Source of the DNA: Pseudoduganella umbonata
GTDB lineage: Bacteria > Pseudomonadota > Gammaproteobacteria > Burkholderiales > Burkholderiaceae_D
NCBI RefSeq assembly: GCF_014192225.1
Contig: NZ_JACHXS010000010.1
Location: 1 to 64,000, forward strand
Direction of reading: 5' to 3'
DNA length: 64,000 bases
Positions 54,160 to 62,893 of this stretch are shown piece after piece; the first letter of the stretch is position 1; each line of letters opens with the position of its first letter. The notes under the pieces were generated by a model, which was given only the letters and a program-made list of their open reading frames with translations, was not told the origin of the DNA and did no database searches. A program made the translations under genes and the position numbers.

Positions 54160-55659
54160 TCAGAACTTCACCCACCCGGCGGGATCGAACGCCCGGCCCT
54201 GATGACGCAGCTCGAAGTATAAACCTGATTCCTCGTTGCCACCGCTGTTGCCGGCCGCGGCGATGACATCGCCTCCCTTCACCACGTCGCCGACGCGCTT
54301 GAGCAGCGACTGGTTGTTGCCATAGATGCTCATGTACTGGCCGCCATGGTCGACGATGATCAGGTTGCCGAAGCCGCGCAGCCAGTCGGCGAACACGACG
54401 CGACCCTGGGCCACGCTGCGGATTTCGGTTCCCTCTCCGGCCAGGATGAAGACGCCTTTCCAGCTAGGGCCGTCGCCGCGCTTGCTGCCGAAGCGCGCAG
54501 CCACGCGGCCGGACACCGGCGCACGCATCTGCCCTTTCAGGCTGGCGAACGCGCCGGCGGGCGCGGCCGGGGCCAGCGCCACGTCGGCCGGCCGGGCCGG
54601 AGGTTCCTCGCGCGGCTCCGGTTTCGCCGGTTCACGCTGGACGATCTTCGGTTCCGGTTTCGCCTCGGGCCTGGTGTCGGGCTTGGGTTCGGGCTTCTGG
54701 GCGATCCTCGGTTCCGGCTTCTCCGTGGATTTCTGTTCCCGGCGCTCGCGTGCCAGCCGCTCGCGTTCGGCCTTCGCCTTGGCCGCCGCCAGCGCCCGCG
54801 CTTCGGCTTCCGCCTTGGCCTTCGCGGCGCGTTGCGCGGCCAGCCGTTCCTGGCGGGCCTTTTCGGCAGCGGCGGCGCGTGCCTGTTCCTCGATCAGCTT
54901 GTTGAGGCGGACCACCAGCGCGCCCATGCGCTGCTCGTCGCGCTCGATGCGGCCGACTTCCTTGCGCTGCGTATCGAGCTTTTGCGACAGGTTCGCCACC
55001 AGTGCCGCGTGCCTTGCCTTCTGCTGTTCCAGCAAGGCTTTCTGCTGGCTTTCTTCTTCGGCGATTTCAACCAGCTCGTCGCGCGCGTTCTGCGCTTCGG
55101 CCTGGTTGGTTTCCACGGCTGCCAGGTTGGTGCGCAGCGACTCGATCAGGCGCGCCTGCGCCTGGGACACGTAGGACATCAGTTGCAGGTCGCGGTTGAT
55201 GCGGTTCGGGTTGTCGCCGGAAAGCAGCAGCTTGATGCGGTCTTCGTTACCGGCCACGTACTGCTCGCGCAGCAGCTTCGCCAGCTGCCCCTTCTGGCTG
55301 GCGATGGTGGCGGCCAGCCGCTCGCGCTCGGCGGACAGCTCGGTGATCTTCGCCGTGGTGGTGGCGGTTTCGTCGGCCAGCTCGCGCAACTGGCGATTGG
55401 CGTTCGAGATTGCCTGTTCGGATTCGGCCAGCGTGTCGGCCGCGTCCTCGCGCGCGCTTTCGGTCTGGCCGATGTCGCGCTTCAGGGCATTGAGTTTCTG
55501 CTGCAGCGCTGCACGCTCGGCTTCGGCGGCGGCCTTCTGCTTGCTGCGGTTGGTTTGTTTGGCTGCGGCGAGGGCATCGCCCCCGCCGAATGCCAGCGCC
55601 GCGGCCATGCCCAGCGTGGCAAGCCAGGCGCCGGCGCGCCGCGAACGGTTGACTGGCAT
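54160..55659 (-). CDS. envC: Murein hydrolase activator EnvC
   Basis: Activates the amidases that split the septal wall. The 499 residues have a signal region (LATLGMAAALAFGGGDALAA), a long coiled-coil (about 30-260), an Ala/Glu/Lys-rich then Pro-rich linker with EPKPD-type repeats (about 285-375) and a C-terminal LytM domain (about 385-499). The LytM zinc and catalytic residues are degenerate (HxH replaced by YFELRH, and no HxxxD), as in EnvC, so it should be an activator and not an enzyme. It is 6 bp after gpmA. Confidence 0.92.
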   Translation of the reverse strand: MPVNRSRRAGAWLATLGMAAALAFGGGDALAAAKQTNRSKQKAAAEAERAALQQKLNALKRDIGQTESAREDAADTLAESEQAISNANRQLRELADETATTTAKITELSAERERLAATIASQKGQLAKLLREQYVAGNEDRIKLLLSGDNPNRINRDLQLMSYVSQAQARLIESLRTNLAAVETNQAEAQNARDELVEIAEEESQQKALLEQQKARHAALVANLSQKLDTQRKEVGRIERDEQRMGALVVRLNKLIEEQARAAAAEKARQERLAAQRAAKAKAEAEARALAAAKAKAERERLARERREQKSTEKPEPRIAQKPEPKPDTRPEAKPEPKIVQREPAKPEPREEPPARPADVALAPAAPAGAFASLKGQMRAPVSGRVAARFGSKRGDGPSWKGVFILAGEGTEIRSVAQGRVVFADWLRGFGNLIIVDHGGQYMSIYGNNQSLLKRVGDVVKGGDVIAAAGNSGGNEESGLYFELRHQGRAFDPAGWVKF

Positions 55660-55665
55660 CGAGCG

Positions 55666-56412
55666 TTACTTGGCCTTGCCCTGGTTGGCCACCGCGGCCT
55701 GCGCGGCGGCGATCGCGTCCGCATCGCCCAGGTAGTAATGGCGGATGGGCTTCAGGTCGGCATCGAGCTCATACACGAGCGGCTGGCCGTTCGGGATGTT
55801 CAGGCCGACGATTTCCTCGTCGCTGATATTGTCCAGCATCTTGATCAGGGCGCGCAGGCTGTTGCCGTGGGCCGAGATCAGGATCTGCTTGCCGGCCTTG
55901 ATCTGCGGCGCGATTTCCTCGTTCCATGCGGGCAGCACGCGGGCCACCGTATCCTTCAGGCACTCGGTCAGCGGAATCTGCTCTTTCGGCAGGCCGGCAT
56001 AGCGCGGATCGTTGAACGAGGCGCGGTCATCGCCCTCTTCCAGCGACGGCGGCGGGATATCGTAGCTGCGGCGCCAGACCAGCACCTGCTTGTCGCCGAA
56101 CTTGGCGGCGGTCTCGCCCTTGTCCAGGCCCTGCAGCGCGCCGTAATGACGCTCGTTCAGGCGCCAGTCGTTTTTCACCGGCAGGTACATCAGGTCCATT
56201 TCATCGAGCGTCAGCCACAGCGTGCGGATCGCGCGCTTGAGCACCGAGGTGTAGCACAGGTCGAACGTGTAGCCTTCGCGCTTGAGCACTTCACCGGCGG
56301 CCTTCGCTTCCTTTACGCCCTTTTCGGTCAGGTCCACATCGGTCCAGCCAGTAAAGCGGTTCTCGAGATTCCACGTGGACTCGCCATGACGCATGAAAAC
56401 AATTTTGTACAT
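55666..56412 (-). CDS. gpmA: 2,3-bisphosphoglycerate-dependent phosphoglycerate mutase
   Basis: Interconverts 3- and 2-phosphoglycerate. The 248 residues start with the phospho-histidine motif MRHGESTWN (His10), then RFTGWTDVDLTEKG, ERHYGALQGLDKGE and the second His in ISAHGNSLRAL. In E. coli the gene before envC is the unrelated cofactor-independent mutase gpmM; here the same place holds the cofactor-dependent enzyme. It is divergent from the rhodanese-grxC-secB group. Confidence 0.96.
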   Translation of the reverse strand: MYKIVFMRHGESTWNLENRFTGWTDVDLTEKGVKEAKAAGEVLKREGYTFDLCYTSVLKRAIRTLWLTLDEMDLMYLPVKNDWRLNERHYGALQGLDKGETAAKFGDKQVLVWRRSYDIPPPSLEEGDDRASFNDPRYAGLPKEQIPLTECLKDTVARVLPAWNEEIAPQIKAGKQILISAHGNSLRALIKMLDNISDEEIVGLNIPNGQPLVYELDADLKPIRHYYLGDADAIAAAQAAVANQGKAK

Positions 56413-56515
56413 AGAGCAATCTTCTCAGGAGGGTAGGATGGGAAATCGTCGGCCGGGGCCGTTGTTCGTCTTCTATTTTATAATGCGCGGATTGACTTCA
56501 ACCAATGGAAGCTAA

Positions 56516-56917
56516 GTGAAATTCATCATCGACCATATCTTTCTCGTTGGCATTGCCGTGCTGTCCGGCGGCGCGCTGCTGTGGCCAGCGCTGACACAAC
56601 GGGGCAAAAAGGCCAGCCCGCAGCAGGTGACGCTGTTGATAAACCGGGCCAAAGCCACCATTGTGGACGTACGCGACGCTGCCGCTTTCGGTGAAGGCCA
56701 CCTGCCGGACGCGAGGAATATTCCGCTGGGCGAACTAGCCAAGCGCAGTGGCGAGCTGGACAAGCTGAAGAACAGGACGGCCGTGGTCGTCTGCCAAAAA
56801 GGGACGCGCGCCTATGGCGCCGCAAAGATTCTGGAAAAGGCGGGATTCGCCGATGTGGTCGTTCTTGACGGCGGCATCGATGCGTGGAAAACCCAGGGGT
56901 TGCCGATTACCAAATAA
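56516..56917 (+). CDS. Membrane-anchored rhodanese-like protein (YibN type)
   Basis: A 133-residue protein with one N-terminal span (about 7-27) and a rhodanese domain (about 40-130). The active-site Cys is in VVVCQKGTRAYGAAKIL. The start is GTG 56516, with GGAAG upstream and TATAATG 30 bp before it. It is the YibN homologue that precedes grxC and secB in E. coli too. Sulfurtransferase activity is likely; the acceptor is unknown. Confidence 0.88.
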   Translation: MKFIIDHIFLVGIAVLSGGALLWPALTQRGKKASPQQVTLLINRAKATIVDVRDAAAFGEGHLPDARNIPLGELAKRSGELDKLKNRTAVVVCQKGTRAYGAAKILEKAGFADVVVLDGGIDAWKTQGLPITK

Positions 56918-56933
56918 GGAAAGGATTACCGCC

Positions 56934-57194
56934 ATGACCGCTCAAGTAACCATGTACACCACCGCCATTTGCCCCTATTGCATCCGCGCCGAGCGGCTGC
57001 TGGAAAGCAAGGGCATCAAGAATATCGACAAGATCCGCGTCGACCTCGATCCGGCGCAACGCCAGGTGATGATGCAGAAGACCGGCCGCCGCACGGTGCC
57101 GCAGATTTACGTGGGCGAGACCCATGTCGGCGGCTTCGACGACCTGTATGCGCTGGACCAGGCCGGCCGGCTCGATCCGCTGCTGAATGGCTGA
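56934..57194 (+). CDS. grxC: Glutaredoxin 3
   Basis: An 86-residue glutaredoxin with the CPYC active site, the cis-Pro TVPQIY and GGFDDLYAL for glutathione binding. It lies 16 bp after the rhodanese gene with AAGGAAAGGA upstream, so both are one operon. It reduces disulfides with glutathione. Confidence 0.95.
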   Translation: MTAQVTMYTTAICPYCIRAERLLESKGIKNIDKIRVDLDPAQRQVMMQKTGRRTVPQIYVGETHVGGFDDLYALDQAGRLDPLLNG

Positions 57195-57257
57195 AGAATC
57201 CGCCAATTAATAAAACCACAACGCTGGGCAAAAAAAGGCTGGCATGCATATTTGTTT

Positions 57258-57266
57258 TGCTACAAT
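57258..57266 (+). promoter_or_regulatory. Possible extended -10 promoter before secB
   Basis: TGCTACAAT, an extended -10 (TGn then TACAAT), lies 84 bp before the secB start in the 155-bp grxC-secB gap. No good -35 is visible, as is usual with extended -10 promoters. Confidence 0.4.
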
Positions 57267-57349
57267 TGCCCACGCGTTTGATCCAGGCCAGCACAACTGG
57301 CTCGGGGCGGACGACGATAATCATCTGTCCAATTCATTGAAAGCGTTCC

Positions 57350-57826
57350 ATGTCTGACGAAAACCTGCAACCCGTATTCCAAATCCAACGCGTCTACCTG
57401 AAAGACATGTCGCTGGAACAGCCGAATTCCCCGGCCATCTTCCTGGAACAGCAAGCTCCGTCGATCGAAGTGGCACTGGACGTAGGCGCCGTGCCCCTGC
57501 AGGAAGGCATCTTCGAATCCACGGTGACGATCACCGTGACCGCCAAGGTGGCCGACAAGGTGGCATTCCTGGTGGAAGGCAAGCAGGCAGGCATCTTTGA
57601 AGCACGCAACATCCCGGCCGAACAGCTCGACCCGCTGCTGGGCATCGGCTGCCCGAACATCGTGTACCCGTACCTGCGCGCGAACATTGCCGACCTGATC
57701 ACCCGTGCCGGCTTCCCGCCTGTGCACCTGGCCGAGATCAACTTCGAAGTGTTCTACCAGCAGCGCCTGCAGGCAATCGCCGAGCAGCAAGCCAAGACCG
57801 CCGAAGGCACCAACACCGTTCAGTAA
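57350..57826 (+). CDS. secB: Protein-export chaperone SecB
   Basis: Keeps preproteins unfolded and hands them to SecA. The 158 residues show the SecB core: FQIQRVYLKDMSLEQPNSP, VTVTAKVADKVAFLVEGKQAG-like text and the SecA-binding ending IGCPNIVYPYLRANIADLI. It follows grxC, as in E. coli. Confidence 0.96.
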   Translation: MSDENLQPVFQIQRVYLKDMSLEQPNSPAIFLEQQAPSIEVALDVGAVPLQEGIFESTVTITVTAKVADKVAFLVEGKQAGIFEARNIPAEQLDPLLGIGCPNIVYPYLRANIADLITRAGFPPVHLAEINFEVFYQQRLQAIAEQQAKTAEGTNTVQ

Positions 57827-57880
57827 TCTGCTGAACCGAGGCGATCGGCGTGATCATGCCGGCTGCCTCCTCCCCATATT

Positions 57881-57910
57881 CAAAGGCCCATTGCGGCCTT
57901 TGATCATTTT
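57881..57910 (+). terminator. Likely terminator of secB
   Basis: CAAAGGCC (57881-57888) and GGCCTTTG (57895-57902) with the loop CATTGC, followed by ATCATTTT. The T-run is short, so some read-through to the SH3 gene is possible. Confidence 0.55.
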
Positions 57911-57928
57911 GGACGAAAGTTTTTTGCA

Positions 57929-58369
57929 ATGAGTATTACCCGCTTGATAATAGGGGCCGCTCTGCTGCTGAGCACCGCCAGTTGGGCTGCCGATTTCAAG
58001 ACGGTTGGCGCGGCTCCCGCCGTGCTGTACGACGCGCCTTCCACGAAAGGCGTCAAGCTGTTCATCGTGCCGCGCGGCGCGCCGCTGGAAATCGTGCTGA
58101 CCTATGGCGACTGGGTCAAGGTACGCGATGTGTCCGGCGACCTGGCCTGGACGCCCGCACGCGGCCTTTCTTCCCGCCGCAACGTCATCGTGCGTGTGCC
58201 GAACGTCAAGGTTCGCACGGCCGAGGACGACACGTCCGCCGTGGTGTTCACGGCGGACAAAGGCGTGCTGCTGGAATTGGGCGAATCCGGCGCAAACGGC
58301 TGGATCAAGGTTCGTCACCGCGACGGCCTGGCCGGTTTCGTCCGCAGCAGCGACATCTGGGGTATTTGA
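57929..58369 (+). CDS. Periplasmic SH3-domain protein
   Basis: A 146-residue exported protein: signal peptide MSITRLIIGAALLLSTASWA, then two bacterial SH3-like repeats (AVLYDAPSTKGVKLFIVPRG ... DWVKVRD and VKVRTAEDDTSA ... GWIKVRHRDGLAGFVRSSDI). Such domains often bind cell wall. It stands between secB and gpsA; the stop is 1 bp before the gpsA ATG. Confidence 0.85.
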   Translation: MSITRLIIGAALLLSTASWAADFKTVGAAPAVLYDAPSTKGVKLFIVPRGAPLEIVLTYGDWVKVRDVSGDLAWTPARGLSSRRNVIVRVPNVKVRTAEDDTSAVVFTADKGVLLELGESGANGWIKVRHRDGLAGFVRSSDIWGI

Positions 58370-58370
58370 C

Positions 58371-59420
58371 ATGCAAGAGAATCAACCGAACCGGCGCCGT
58401 ATTACCGTACTGGGCGCCGGTGCGTGGGGCACGGCCGTCGCCATCGCGGTGGCTGCGCGCCATGATGTACTGCTGTGGGGCCGTAACGCCGGTGCGATGG
58501 CCGACATCGCCGCTGCACGCGACAATACCCATTACCTTCCTGGTTTTCCGTTTCCTCAGGGACTGCGCGTTACGGCCGATTTCGATGCGGCGGTTGCCCA
58601 CGTCCAGCGCGATGGCGCCGGCCAGGATGGCTTGCTGATCGCGGCCACGCCGGTAGCCGGCCTGCGGCCTCTGCTGCACAGCCTGAAGGGCCGGCCCATT
58701 CCGAACCTGGTATGGCTGTGCAAGGGTTTCGAGTACGAAACGGGACTGCTGCCGCACCAGATCTTCCATGAAGTGCTCGGCGACGACATCGCCGGCGGCG
58801 CACTGTCCGGCCCTTCGTTCGCGCAGGAAGTGGCACGCGGCTTGCCGTGCGCACTGACCATTGCTTCCGCCTCGGCTGCATTGCGCGACGACGTGGTGGC
58901 GGCAGTACATGGCGGCACGATGCGCGTCTATTCAAGCGACGACCTGATCGGCGTGGAAGTCGGTGGCGCCGTCAAGAACGTGATGGCCATCGCCACCGGT
59001 TGCGCGGACGGCATGGGCCTGGGCCTGAATGCCCGCGCCGCGCTGATCACGCGCGGCCTGGCCGAAGTCACGCGGCTGGGAACGGCATTGGGCGGCAATA
59101 TCGAAACGTTCATGGGCCTGACCGGCATGGGCGACCTGATTCTGACCTGCACGGGCGACCTGTCGCGCAACCGCCGCGTGGGCCTGGGCCTGGCCCAAGG
59201 CAAGGCGCTGGATACCATCGTGGCCGAACTGGGCCATGTGGCGGAAGGCGTGCCCTGCGCCAAGGCCGTGCGCGAGCTGGCCGCCCGGCTGGGTGTGGAC
59301 ATGCCGCTCACCGATGGCGTGGCATCGTTGCTGTTCGATGGCGTCAAGCCGGAAGTCTTGGTGACCCGGATGCTGGCCCGCGATCCCCGCGATGAGACAC
59401 TCGCCCCAACTTCAAAGTAA
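58371..59420 (+). CDS. gpsA: Glycerol-3-phosphate dehydrogenase [NAD(P)+]
   Basis: Makes sn-glycerol-3-phosphate for phospholipids from dihydroxyacetone phosphate. The 349 residues have the NAD(P) loop VLGAGAWGTAVA, SGPSFAQEVARG, and the catalytic Lys in GGAVKNVMAIATG, then NARAALITRGL. The order secB-(SH3)-gpsA is the widespread proteobacterial one. A longer in-frame opening to 58104 belongs to the SH3 gene. Confidence 0.95.
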   Translation: MQENQPNRRRITVLGAGAWGTAVAIAVAARHDVLLWGRNAGAMADIAAARDNTHYLPGFPFPQGLRVTADFDAAVAHVQRDGAGQDGLLIAATPVAGLRPLLHSLKGRPIPNLVWLCKGFEYETGLLPHQIFHEVLGDDIAGGALSGPSFAQEVARGLPCALTIASASAALRDDVVAAVHGGTMRVYSSDDLIGVEVGGAVKNVMAIATGCADGMGLGLNARAALITRGLAEVTRLGTALGGNIETFMGLTGMGDLILTCTGDLSRNRRVGLGLAQGKALDTIVAELGHVAEGVPCAKAVRELAARLGVDMPLTDGVASLLFDGVKPEVLVTRMLARDPRDETLAPTSK

Positions 59421-59492
59421 CTTTTGATCTAATTCAATTTATTAACCAACAGGCATGATAGACTTGACGGATTAGCTTGTCCGTTTGTCATC

Positions 59493-59909
59493 ATGTCTGC
59501 TCCGTTTCCCGCCTCACGCGACAATTTCTCGGCGCGCAGCCTGCTTGCCTTCCTGTGCGTCGGCGGTGCGTCCACGGCCGCGCATTACCTGGTCATGCTG
59601 CTGCTCCTGCTTGCCGGCATGCCGACCGTCGCCGCTTCAGGCATCGGCTTCATTTTGAGCGCGCTGCTGAATTATCTCCTCAACGAGCGCCTGACCTTTC
59701 ACAGCCACGAGCAGCGCCGCGTCACTGCCCCGCGTTTTGCGATCGCGGCAATGACCGGCCTGCTGCTGAACCATCTGCTTCTGACCGCGCTGATGCGCGC
59801 GGGCCTGCCCACCATCCCTGCCCAACTGCTGACCACGATTGGAGTGATCATATGGAATTACTGCATCCATGGCGCCTGGACTTTCCGAAGCCGTCGGAAC
59901 CGGAACTGA
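59493..59909 (+). CDS. GtrA-family membrane protein (probable polyprenol-sugar flippase)
   Basis: A 138-residue protein with four membrane spans and the GtrA motifs FLCVGGASTAAHYLVM and LLNYLLNERLTF. GtrA proteins are thought to flip polyprenyl-phosphate-linked sugars so that they can be used outside the cytoplasm. It is the first of a four-gene set and overlaps the transferase gene by 58 bp. Confidence 0.9.
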   Translation: MSAPFPASRDNFSARSLLAFLCVGGASTAAHYLVMLLLLLAGMPTVAASGIGFILSALLNYLLNERLTFHSHEQRRVTAPRFAIAAMTGLLLNHLLLTALMRAGLPTIPAQLLTTIGVIIWNYCIHGAWTFRSRRNRN

Positions 59910-60886
59910 GGTCAGCACCGGTCGTCAGCCTCATACTTCCATGCTTTAACGAACAAGAAGTCTTGCCGGAAACGACGCGCCGCCTGGTGGCCTTGCTCGA
60001 CCGTCTCAGCGTCGAGGGCCGCGCCGCACCGGGCAGCGCGATCTACTATGTGGACGATGGTAGCGGCGATTGCACCTGGCGCCTGATCGGCGAATATGCC
60101 GCGGCCTTCCCGACCGTTTGCGGCATCAAGTTGAGCCGCAACCGCGGTCATCAGAATGCGCTGCTGTGCGGCTTGCTGACCGCACCGGGCGATGTACTGG
60201 TCAGCCTCGATGCCGACCTGCAAGACGATCTCGAAGCCATTCCACGCATGCTGGACAGCTACCGCGCCGGCAACGAAATCGTCTGCGCGGTGCGGGGGCG
60301 CCGTACCACGGATACCTTCTTCAAGCGCAGCACTGCCGAAGCATACTATCGGCTGCTGGGCATGCTCGGCGTCCAGGTCCAGTTCAATCACGCCGATTTC
60401 CGCCTGATGAGTCGCCGTGCCATCGAAACCCTGCGCGGCTACGAAGAAACCCATCTGTTCCTGCGCGGACTGATTCCCCAGCTCGGGTACCGCACAGCCG
60501 TGGTTGAATTCGAACGCGCGTCGCGCTTCGCGGGCGAATCGAAGTACCCGCTGCGCAAGATGCTGTCGCTGGCATGGCAAGGGGTGACGTCCTTCACAGC
60601 CTATCCATTGCGGCTGATTACCGGCGTGGGTGCGCTGGTGTCGCTGGGCAGCCTGGCACTGGCCGCCTGGGCGCTCGGCATCCGCATCTTCACCGACGAC
60701 GCCGTTCCCGGCTGGGCTTCCGCAGTCATTCCGATGTACCTGCTGGGCGGCGTGCAGCTGCTCAGCCTGGGAATCATCGGCGAATACCTGGCCAAGGTTT
60801 ATGAATCGACCAAAAAACGGCCCCGTTACCATGTCGAAGCCGTATGTGGCCATAGCATCGACGGCAGCAGCCGGGACAACCCATGA
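59852..60886 (+). CDS. GtrB-like polyprenyl-phosphate glycosyltransferase (GT2)
   Basis: A 344-residue family 2 glycosyltransferase with the GT-A domain (about 25-245: LILPCFNEQEVL, VDDGSGDCTW, SLDADLQDD with DxD) and two C-terminal spans (about 255-280 and 290-315) as in GtrB/DPM1. GGAG precedes ATG 59852, which lies inside the GtrA gene in another frame. It probably loads a sugar on polyprenyl phosphate for the flippase. Confidence 0.92.
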   Translation: MELLHPWRLDFPKPSEPELRSAPVVSLILPCFNEQEVLPETTRRLVALLDRLSVEGRAAPGSAIYYVDDGSGDCTWRLIGEYAAAFPTVCGIKLSRNRGHQNALLCGLLTAPGDVLVSLDADLQDDLEAIPRMLDSYRAGNEIVCAVRGRRTTDTFFKRSTAEAYYRLLGMLGVQVQFNHADFRLMSRRAIETLRGYEETHLFLRGLIPQLGYRTAVVEFERASRFAGESKYPLRKMLSLAWQGVTSFTAYPLRLITGVGALVSLGSLALAAWALGIRIFTDDAVPGWASAVIPMYLLGGVQLLSLGIIGEYLAKVYESTKKRPRYHVEAVCGHSIDGSSRDNP

Positions 60887-61035
60887 GGCGGCTCTCCACA
60901 ACGCTGGTTGCAAAGGCGCCAGCTGCCGTGTCGGCATGCTCCGCCGTCGTGTACTTCGCCTGCAGCGAGGGCATCCGTGACCACATGACAATGCTCTGGA
61001 ATGCGGTGCACGCAATCATGGAACACCTGCGGTGA
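60883..61035 (+). CDS. 50-residue peptide between two glycosylation genes
   Basis: A small reading frame (MRRLSTTLVAKAPAAVSACS at the start, MEHLR at the end) that overlaps the gene before by ATGA and the gene after by GTGA. Both overlaps fit translational coupling, and without it there would be a 145-bp gap inside an otherwise packed operon. The middle (about 12-30) is mildly hydrophobic with three Cys. I recognise no family. It could be a small membrane subunit or merely a coupling leader peptide for the downstream GTG start. Confidence 0.6.
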   Translation: MRRLSTTLVAKAPAAVSACSAVVYFACSEGIRDHMTMLWNAVHAIMEHLR

Positions 61036-62879
61036 ACGCCTTGTTCTACGTGCTGCTGTCCGTGTTGACGGCGGGCGGCATTGCGCGCCGCTTCGGCGCT
61101 GGACGCGACTTGGTGGCTGTCACGGTATTCTTCGGCGCACTGCTTCTCCCCTTCCATATCCTGGGCTTGGTGGAACTGTCGAGTAGCCAGCCTGTGGCGA
61201 GCCTTGGCAATGCACTGCTGTTGCTGCTGGCACTGGCGCTCGCACTGGCGTCGGCACTGTACCTGATACCCGCTGCGACAGTTGCACCTGCACCTTCACC
61301 TGCACCGTCCCGCCAGCGCTGGAGCTTCCTGCCGTGGCTGACACTGGCCGTGTTCGTGCTGGCCGGCCTGATGCTGGCCTTTGGCCGGCCCCTGGGATAC
61401 GAGGTGGCGGCCTATCACCTGCCGCTGTCCGTGAACTTGCTGCAGACGCACTCGCTGATGGCATGGGACGGCAACTTCCCCCATACCTTTCCTGCCAATG
61501 CCAGTGTGCTGTGGGCGATACTGATCGATTCCCTGCCGGAACGCCTCGTGTCGAGCGCGAACCTGCTGCTTCTGGTACCGCTGGTCCTGGCCGTGTACAC
61601 CTTGTGCCGGCTGGCCAGCGCGGACAGCAAGGCCTCGCTGTATGCCTGCTGCGGCATGCTTGGCGTGCCGATGATCGCGTTTTCCTCGGTGGAGCTGGGC
61701 GCCGATATCGGCGGCATCGCCTTCGCGGCGCTGGCAATGTGCTTCGTCCTGTCGCCGCTGCGCCCGGCGCCGGCGATGGCGCTGGCGGGCCTGTGCATGG
61801 GACTGGCGATCGGCTTCAAGAGCCTGCACCTGCTGAGTGCCGTGGCGATCGGGCTGGTGGCCTGCGCACGCGGCGGCAACTTGACCGGCGCATTGCGCAA
61901 TGCGTCGGTGTTCGGCGCGGCAGCCCTGCTGGCGGGAGGCTTCTGGCTGCTGCGAAACGCAATCGAGCTCGGCAACCCATTGCATCCGGTCGGCGTGCCG
62001 CTGGTCGGCAAGTGGCTGGGCTGGCTGCCGTCGGCAGATTTCGATCCATCGCTGCGCAGCACCACCGAGCTCGAATGGGTCAGCAATGCCTGGCAGTGGC
62101 TGGCTTATCCATGGACGGAATCGCAGCACTTCGGCCAGAACTTCAAACATAGTTCGGGTTTGGGGGCCTTCGTTGCCGCGGCCATTCCCGGCACGGCGGT
62201 AGCGCTCGGCGCGGCGATGGTGCGCGACGGCTTGCGTTTGCATCGCGTGCGCTTGTCGCTGTTGTTCGCGGTGCTGTTCATCGTGGCGGCCTGGGCCCTG
62301 CTGGGCGACCGGCAACCGCGCTATGTGCTTGCGGCGCTGCCGCTGGCGTTGCCACTGCTGGCATGGGCAGTCACCCAAGCAACAGGGCAGTGGCGGCGCG
62401 TGTTCGATCTCGGCCTCGCCATCTGCATCGTGGCGATGCTGGGCGTATTCCTGTCGCGCCAGGTGCTGCAGTTCGGCGACCGCATCGTGCTGTCGCAGCA
62501 GACGACACGGTCGGCGTTCTATGAATACCCCCCGCTTGTCGACTCCTTGCCGGCCGGGACGACGATCCTGAACACGGCGGACCGGATCTGGCACTATCCG
62601 CTGTTCGGCGCAGCACTGTCGAATCGCGTCGTCAGCATGCCGGCAGGGCGGCGCATGCTGGGCCTGCCACCGAGCCTGAGCGCGCCGCGCGAACTCCGGC
62701 TGGCAGCCACGCCACTGCGCGCAGCCGGGGTGACGCATGTATTCGTGGCCGGCGCCAGCGTGACACTGGACGATTGCCTGCAACTGGCAAACGTTGCACA
62801 GGTGGACCGCAATCCCGTCAACGGCAAGCCGCTCGGCAGTCCGCGCGTGCTGTATGCGGTGCGCTATCTGTGCCCGTAG
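61032..62879 (+). CDS. Polytopic membrane protein, GT-C glycosyltransferase-like
   Basis: A 615-residue protein with about eleven to thirteen membrane spans and a C-terminal soluble part (about 495-615). After the second group of spans lies GYEVAAYHLPLSVNLLQTHS, which resembles the first outside loop of GT-C enzymes (an acidic residue, then YHLP). The acidic residue is Glu, not the usual Asp. The start is GTG 61032, coupled to the 50-residue peptide. With GtrA and GtrB it fits the third, specificity-giving enzyme of a three-part glycosylation system; the acceptor is unknown. Confidence 0.75.
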   Translation: MNALFYVLLSVLTAGGIARRFGAGRDLVAVTVFFGALLLPFHILGLVELSSSQPVASLGNALLLLLALALALASALYLIPAATVAPAPSPAPSRQRWSFLPWLTLAVFVLAGLMLAFGRPLGYEVAAYHLPLSVNLLQTHSLMAWDGNFPHTFPANASVLWAILIDSLPERLVSSANLLLLVPLVLAVYTLCRLASADSKASLYACCGMLGVPMIAFSSVELGADIGGIAFAALAMCFVLSPLRPAPAMALAGLCMGLAIGFKSLHLLSAVAIGLVACARGGNLTGALRNASVFGAAALLAGGFWLLRNAIELGNPLHPVGVPLVGKWLGWLPSADFDPSLRSTTELEWVSNAWQWLAYPWTESQHFGQNFKHSSGLGAFVAAAIPGTAVALGAAMVRDGLRLHRVRLSLLFAVLFIVAAWALLGDRQPRYVLAALPLALPLLAWAVTQATGQWRRVFDLGLAICIVAMLGVFLSRQVLQFGDRIVLSQQTTRSAFYEYPPLVDSLPAGTTILNTADRIWHYPLFGAALSNRVVSMPAGRRMLGLPPSLSAPRELRLAATPLRAAGVTHVFVAGASVTLDDCLQLANVAQVDRNPVNGKPLGSPRVLYAVRYLCP

Positions 62880-62893
62880 CGGTCGCAGGCGGG

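Noticed and set aside
54160..55659. Active M23 endopeptidase
   Set aside because: The LytM zinc ligands are degenerate, so the protein is better called the amidase activator EnvC.
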